The notes under the pieces were generated by a model. The model was not told the origin of the DNA, searched no databases, and saw only the letters and a list, made by a program, of their open reading frames with translations. Source: Acidobacteriaceae bacterium (GTDB lineage Bacteria > Acidobacteriota > Terriglobia > Terriglobales > Acidobacteriaceae). From it: a DNA stretch of 42,247 nt. Positions within the stretch are counted from its first letter, which is position 1. The number at the start of each line of letters is the position of its first letter. A program made the translations under genes and the position numbers. The stretch covers positions 1-42,247 of the forward strand of contig JAICYR010000006.1 in NCBI GenBank assembly GCA_025934135.1, given 5' to 3'. Shown piece by piece: positions 38,306-42,247 of the stretch.

Positions 38306-38585
38306 GTTCCAGTCCGGGTTGCTCGTGGAATATCCGATATGGACATTGCTTTATAAAAACGGAGCAAGCAGCTATGGCTCATACAAAGCCTCCGATTCAT
38401 AAACAATCAGGTGAGCACTCATTGATACAGCCTTTCTTCTGCGGAATTAGAGGTTGAAGTGCGAAACCGAGCTATTTGTCAGTTCTGATGCATGTTGTTC
38501 CCAAGTGCCAGGTCGTTGATTACCCTCCGATCTCCGGAACTGCAATCACTCCGTGCAACCGCACACAGTCCGGCGTGAATTCCGT

Positions 38586-38615
38586 TTGACAGCGCTGTGC
38601 CGCCCTGCTTAGCAT
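38586..38615 (+). promoter_or_regulatory. Candidate sigma70-type promoter TTGACA-N18-TAGCAT
   Basis: TTGACA 38586-38591 and TAGCAT 38610-38615 upstream of the SGNH hydrolase. Confidence 0.45.
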
Positions 38616-38657
38616 GGGTAGCAGTTTGAATCCTTTCAAATGAGGGAGTCGTGAGCT

Positions 38658-39911
38658 TTGAGGGGAAAGTTCTGTTTTGTTTCAATGCTTGCGCTGCTGC
38701 TGTGCGCTCCGGCGATGGCGCAGTCATCTGACAACTTCTTCGCTCTGAAAAACGGCGACCGCGTAGTTTTCTACGGCGACAGCATTACCGCGCAGCGGCT
38801 CTATACGCGATTCGCCGAGGAGTTCATCGTCTCCCGTTATCCGGCACTTCACATCAGCTTCTATAACGCCGGCGTCAGCGGGGATACCGTCGAGGGCGGG
38901 TACTCCGGTGATATGGAAACTCGGATCAAACGCGATGTTCTGCCGTTTCACCCCACGGTCGTGACGATCATGCTGGGGATGAACGACGGACGGTATACGA
39001 CTGTCTACCAGAAGAACTTTGAGGATTATGCTTCGGGCTACCGCAAATTGATTGCCGCGCTGCGGGAGCAGATTCCGGGTGTTCGGCTGTTCCTCATCTG
39101 CCCCTCGCCCTATGACGAGGTCGCGCACAATTCGCTGATTCCCGGCTACAACACGGTGATGCTGCGATACGGGCAGTTTGTTGTGGCGTTGGGCCGGCAG
39201 GAGCGCATTCCGGTGATTGACTTCAATGAGCCGATGATGGATGCGATTCGCGCCGGAATGGGGATCAATCCGGCGATGGCGGGGACGCTGCTTCCGGGAT
39301 TGATTCATCCTTCGCCAGCGGGACATTGGATTATGGCGGCGGCTCTGGCGAAGGGATGGAATGCGAATCTGCTGATTAGCAGCGTGACGATCGACGGCAA
39401 AAATGCAATCGTTACGGAGCAGGCGCGCACGACGGTGAGCCAATTGCATGCCCCCAATGGGGCGCTTTCATGGAGCCAACTGGATCAGGCGGTCCCGCTA
39501 CCGCTGGTGCTTGAAGACCCGACGACGCAGTTCTTGTTCAAAGTGTCGGATCTGGCCGCATTTGACCAGCAGGTGCTGCGGATAACGGGGCTGACCGCCC
39601 CTCATTATGAGCTTTCCATTGATGGGAAGAAGATTGGGTCCTTCACGCGGGATGAGTTGAGCGGCGGAGTGAATCTGGCGATGTATGAGACGCCGATGGA
39701 ACAGCAGGCGCAGGCGATTGACTGGACAGCCGACGACCGCACCAAGCTGAGCGGCACGCGATTCGATCTGCTGACCGAGCGCAAGCCGGACGCACATCAG
39801 CAGGAAGCCGTTGAGGAACTGGACCGGCTGGACCAGCAGATGATTCGTGGAGAGTATCGCGCCGCCACGCCGAAGCCGCACACGTTCGATCTGACTCCGG
39901 AAGCGAAGTGA
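38658..39911 (+). CDS. Exported SGNH/GDSL-family hydrolase
   Basis: Signal peptide; VVFYGDSITAQ (block I), NAGVSGDTVEGG, MLGMNDGRYT, HPSPAGH (catalytic DxxH-like block). Confidence 0.88.
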   Translation: MRGKFCFVSMLALLLCAPAMAQSSDNFFALKNGDRVVFYGDSITAQRLYTRFAEEFIVSRYPALHISFYNAGVSGDTVEGGYSGDMETRIKRDVLPFHPTVVTIMLGMNDGRYTTVYQKNFEDYASGYRKLIAALREQIPGVRLFLICPSPYDEVAHNSLIPGYNTVMLRYGQFVVALGRQERIPVIDFNEPMMDAIRAGMGINPAMAGTLLPGLIHPSPAGHWIMAAALAKGWNANLLISSVTIDGKNAIVTEQARTTVSQLHAPNGALSWSQLDQAVPLPLVLEDPTTQFLFKVSDLAAFDQQVLRITGLTAPHYELSIDGKKIGSFTRDELSGGVNLAMYETPMEQQAQAIDWTADDRTKLSGTRFDLLTERKPDAHQQEAVEELDRLDQQMIRGEYRAATPKPHTFDLTPEAK

Positions 39912-39913
39912 AG

Positions 39914-40112
39914 ATGAGGAAGCTGATTGGATGGATTGCCGTGGGCAGCTGTGTGGCCGTTCTTATGTTGCCGCAGGCGAAGGCTGCAAAACGCTCGCTT
40001 GAATTGAAGAGCCCGGATGGGCATATCGCATTTTCCATTTCGATTCGGCACGGACAGGTGGTCTACCAGGCTACGCAGGATGGGCTATCCAGGCTGGTGG
40101 CCGGGAGTCTGG
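39914..40112 (+). pseudogene. GH97-like glycosidase, N-terminal fragment only
   Basis: MRKLIGWIAVGSCVAVLMLPQAKAAKRSLELKSPDGHIAFSISIRHGQVVYQATQDG: signal peptide plus the SPDG...VYQ start of a GH97 N-domain. ORF stops at 40147. Right boundary approximate. Confidence 0.5.
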
Positions 40113-40505
40113 GCGAACGTAAAACAAGGCGCGGACTTCAAGAATAGGTTCAAGACTCTGAACCCGGCTTGGAACCCGCTTACCGACGGGGCCGATTCCA
40201 ACAGCCTGTTTGTTGATACCTCCAACTTCTCCAATCCGCAGTTTGGACAACTTGGTAACAGCCCGAAGGTCTTCCAGAACTGGAGAGGCTGGGCGACGCC
40301 GACCGAAAATGCCAGTATCACCAAGCGGTTCACATTTGGAGAAAGCGAGCGTTATTCGGCCAGCATCCGGGCGGACTTCTTCGACGTCTTCAACCGCCAC
40401 TACTGGGGCGGGCCCAACATGGATATGTCCAGCCCGTACTTTGGGCATGTCACGGGCGTGTCTGGCAATCGCACAGGCCAGATCGGCGCACGCTTCCAGT
40501 TCTAA
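40110..40505 (+). pseudogene. TonB-dependent receptor, C-terminal fragment only
   Basis: Different frame from the GH97 fragment: VFQNWRGWATPTENASITKRFTFGESERYSASIRADFFDVFNRHYWGGPNMDMSSPYFGHVTGVSGNRTGQIGARFQF. Left boundary approximate. Confidence 0.7.
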
Positions 40506-40510
40506 CCAAC

Positions 40511-40557
40511 CGGGCGGGATCGCGGGAGTGGGGCAACCACCCCGCTCCGGGCCGCCC
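40511..40557. terminator. Long hairpin after the receptor fragment
   Basis: CGGGCGG...GGAGTGGGG-CAACCA-CCCCGCTCC...CCGCCCG nested stems; no T-tract. Confidence 0.5.
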
Positions 40558-40593
40558 GCCATAGCGCTCAGAGTATCCGCTGGATAAGCGGCA

Positions 40594-40609
40594 AATCTCG
40601 CGTAAGATT
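40594..40609. promoter_or_regulatory. Candidate LacI-family operator AATCTCGCGTAAGATT
   Basis: 5-bp perfect arms around CG-rich centre, 32 bp upstream of the lacI-family start. Confidence 0.3.
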
Positions 40610-40640
40610 ATTTCGGCGGTTTTAGCCGCAAGTTGGAGTT

Positions 40641-41702
40641 ATGAGCGCACGCGTCAACATGCACCACATCGCAAAGCGGGCCAAGGTATCGCTGGGAACA
40701 GTTTCCCACGTGATCAACGGGTCGGCAGCCGTAAGGGAACCCCTGCGGCAGCGGGTGCTTGAAGCGATCAATAGCCTGGGCTATCAGCCGAGCCAGCTTG
40801 CGCGCGGGCTGCGGCGAGACTACACAAACATGATCGGGATGATTATCCCCGACATTACCAACCCATTCTTTCCGGCGCTGGTACGGGCCGCGGAAGATGT
40901 CGCGTATTCGCATCTATATCGGCTGGTGCTCTGCAACAGCGACAACGATCCACAGAAGGAAGGCTTTTACATGAGCGAACTGCAGTCGTACCTGCCTGCG
41001 GGGCTGCTCGTGATTCCGGCTGCGGGAAGCGGGCTGCGTGAACAGCCGGTTCGAAATGGACGGCCCACTCCGATGGTGTGCATTGACCGCAAACCCGAGG
41101 GTTGGAAGGGTGACATGGTGCGAGCGGACAACGAGGGAGGAGCCTACGCGGCGACCCAGCACCTGATCGACCATGGGCACCGCAGGATTGCAACCATAGC
41201 GGGGCCGCAGCACCTGACGAACGCACAGGAACGGCTCAGCGGATTCCGATGTGCTCTGAAGGAGGCTGGGGTGCGGCTTCCGCCGGAATATGTGGTGCAC
41301 GGCCAATTCGACCGCAAAAGCGGTCTGGAAGCCGCGCTTCGCCTGCTGCGTCCTCCGTCACGGCCAACCGCGATCTTTGCCGGGAACGACCTGATGGCAA
41401 TGGGCGCGCTGCTGGCGGTTCGCGAACTAGGCTTACGTTGTCCTGAGGATGTTTCGATTGTCGGGTTCGACAACCTGGAAGTTTCCGAGTTGCTGCAGCC
41501 GTCGTTGACCTCGGTGCAACAACCGGTTTATCGGCTGGGATCAACGGCTACGGAGTTGCTGGTTCAGCGGATCACCGGTTTGAACGACGCTTCTCGGGAG
41601 ATCACTCTGGAAACGGAGTTGATCCGGCGGAATTCAGTCATTCGCAATTCGGCAGCTACCCAGACCCAAGGTAGAAAACAGCGGGTACCCGCGTCACAAT
41701 GA
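40641..41702 (+). CDS. LacI family transcriptional regulator
   Basis: [51 protein letters not shown] helix-turn-helix; periplasmic-binding-like sensor [33 protein letters not shown]. Confidence 0.95.
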   Translation: MSARVNMHHIAKRAKVSLGTVSHVINGSAAVREPLRQRVLEAINSLGYQPSQLARGLRRDYTNMIGMIIPDITNPFFPALVRAAEDVAYSHLYRLVLCNSDNDPQKEGFYMSELQSYLPAGLLVIPAAGSGLREQPVRNGRPTPMVCIDRKPEGWKGDMVRADNEGGAYAATQHLIDHGHRRIATIAGPQHLTNAQERLSGFRCALKEAGVRLPPEYVVHGQFDRKSGLEAALRLLRPPSRPTAIFAGNDLMAMGALLAVRELGLRCPEDVSIVGFDNLEVSELLQPSLTSVQQPVYRLGSTATELLVQRITGLNDASREITLETELIRRNSVIRNSAATQTQGRKQRVPASQ

Positions 41703-41772
41703 TGCGCCGTTAGCGAGAGAGAAGCCAGACAGGCGACAACGTCGCCCATATCGAAATTTGCGATTCGGGTGC

Positions 41773-41786
41773 GGTACGCGTGTACC
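41773..41786. promoter_or_regulatory. Candidate operator GGTACGCGTGTACC
   Basis: GGTAC/GTACC arms in the gap between the LacI gene and the transporter. Confidence 0.3.
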
Positions 41787-41850
41787 TGTTGTACGAACCA
41801 CAGGATCAGGACTGGAACAGACGGACTGACGGGGACGAGGAGAAAGAAAG

Positions 41851-42247
41851 TTGTTTCAGCCGGAAACTTATGCCATCGCGCTCGCGTTCATGGTTGTCAG
41901 CATGCTTTGCTGGGGATCGTGGGCCAACACGGTCAAGCTGTGTCCGGGATATCGGTTTCAGCTTTTTTATTGGGACTATGTTTGGGGGCTCCTTTTGGGC
42001 GCGCTCGTGTGGGGATTCTCCATGGGAAGCGCCGGAAGTACGGGACGGCCGTTCTGGGCAGATCTGTTTCACGCGGATGGGCGGCATTTCCTGCTGGCTC
42101 TGGCGGGCGGCGCTTTGTTCAACGTCGCCAACCTGCTGCTGGTCGCGGCGATCGATATCGCTGGTCTTGCGGTCGCATTTCCGGTGGGCATCGGAATTGC
42201 GCTGGTGGTGGGCGCAGCCACCAGTTATGCGGTGAAGCCGAGCGGCA
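41851..42247 (+). CDS. GRP/DMT-type sugar transporter (partial, runs off the window)
   Basis: TTG start after an AGGAGA RBS: LFQPETYAIALAFMVVSMLCWGSWANTVKLCPGYRFQLFYWDYVWGLLLGALVWGFSMGSAG.... Not in the ORF track because there is no stop in the window. Confidence 0.75.
   Translation, partial: MFQPETYAIALAFMVVSMLCWGSWANTVKLCPGYRFQLFYWDYVWGLLLGALVWGFSMGSAGSTGRPFWADLFHADGRHFLLALAGGALFNVANLLLVAAIDIAGLAVAFPVGIGIALVVGAATSYAVKPSG

Noticed and set aside
41683-41694. Perfect palindrome GCGGGTACCCGC
   Set aside because: Lies inside the 3' end of the LacI coding region; a 12-bp palindrome in GC-rich DNA can be chance and the position is unlikely for an operator.
1-42247. CRISPR arrays, tRNA/rRNA genes, intact transposases or integrases
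   Set aside because: None recognised by eye on either strand; only short palindromes and decayed gene fragments were found.

Overview
This 42.2 kb GC-rich window looks like a chromosomal segment from an Acidobacteriota-type genome; the taxon is inferred from gene content, not tested. Left part (0-15.5 kb): conserved housekeeping and envelope genes: CCA-adding enzyme (partial, -), tsaD, fabZ-lpxA-lpxI, a Bcp-type peroxiredoxin, an FkbM methyltransferase, a formate/nitrite transporter, a compact RNB-domain RNase, an AMP-ligase/ACP/PlsC fusion protein, yraN and a Tat-exported phospholipase C. This is interrupted by a lower-GC HEAT-like ORF and by a small cassette of two short ORFs behind a TATAAT box and three tandem terminator-like hairpins. 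Middle part (15.5-29.6 kb): two large paralogous Asp-box (sortilin/VPS10-like) secreted proteins on the - strand flank an Oar-like TonB-dependent receptor on the + strand, followed by an amidohydrolase, a secreted beta-propeller-like protein behind tandem GntR-type palindromes, and a ProC-like protein. Right part (29.6-42.2 kb): a CusCBA-type Cu/Ag efflux operon preceded by a small Cys/Met-rich exported protein and bordered by decayed gene fragments (an agarase-like N-terminus joined to unrelated sequence, a frameshifted DUF2127 remnant, and a GH97-like N-terminus joined out of frame to a TonB-receptor C-terminus). After that come an SGNH hydrolase, a LacI regulator and a partial GRP-type sugar transporter. 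No tRNA, rRNA, CRISPR array or intact transposase was seen. The best candidates for something undescribed are the triple-hairpin small-ORF cassette (5.5-6.4 kb), the Asp-box/TonB-receptor/Asp-box/amidohydrolase locus (15.5-26.9 kb) and the Cys/Met-rich protein next to cusCBA.
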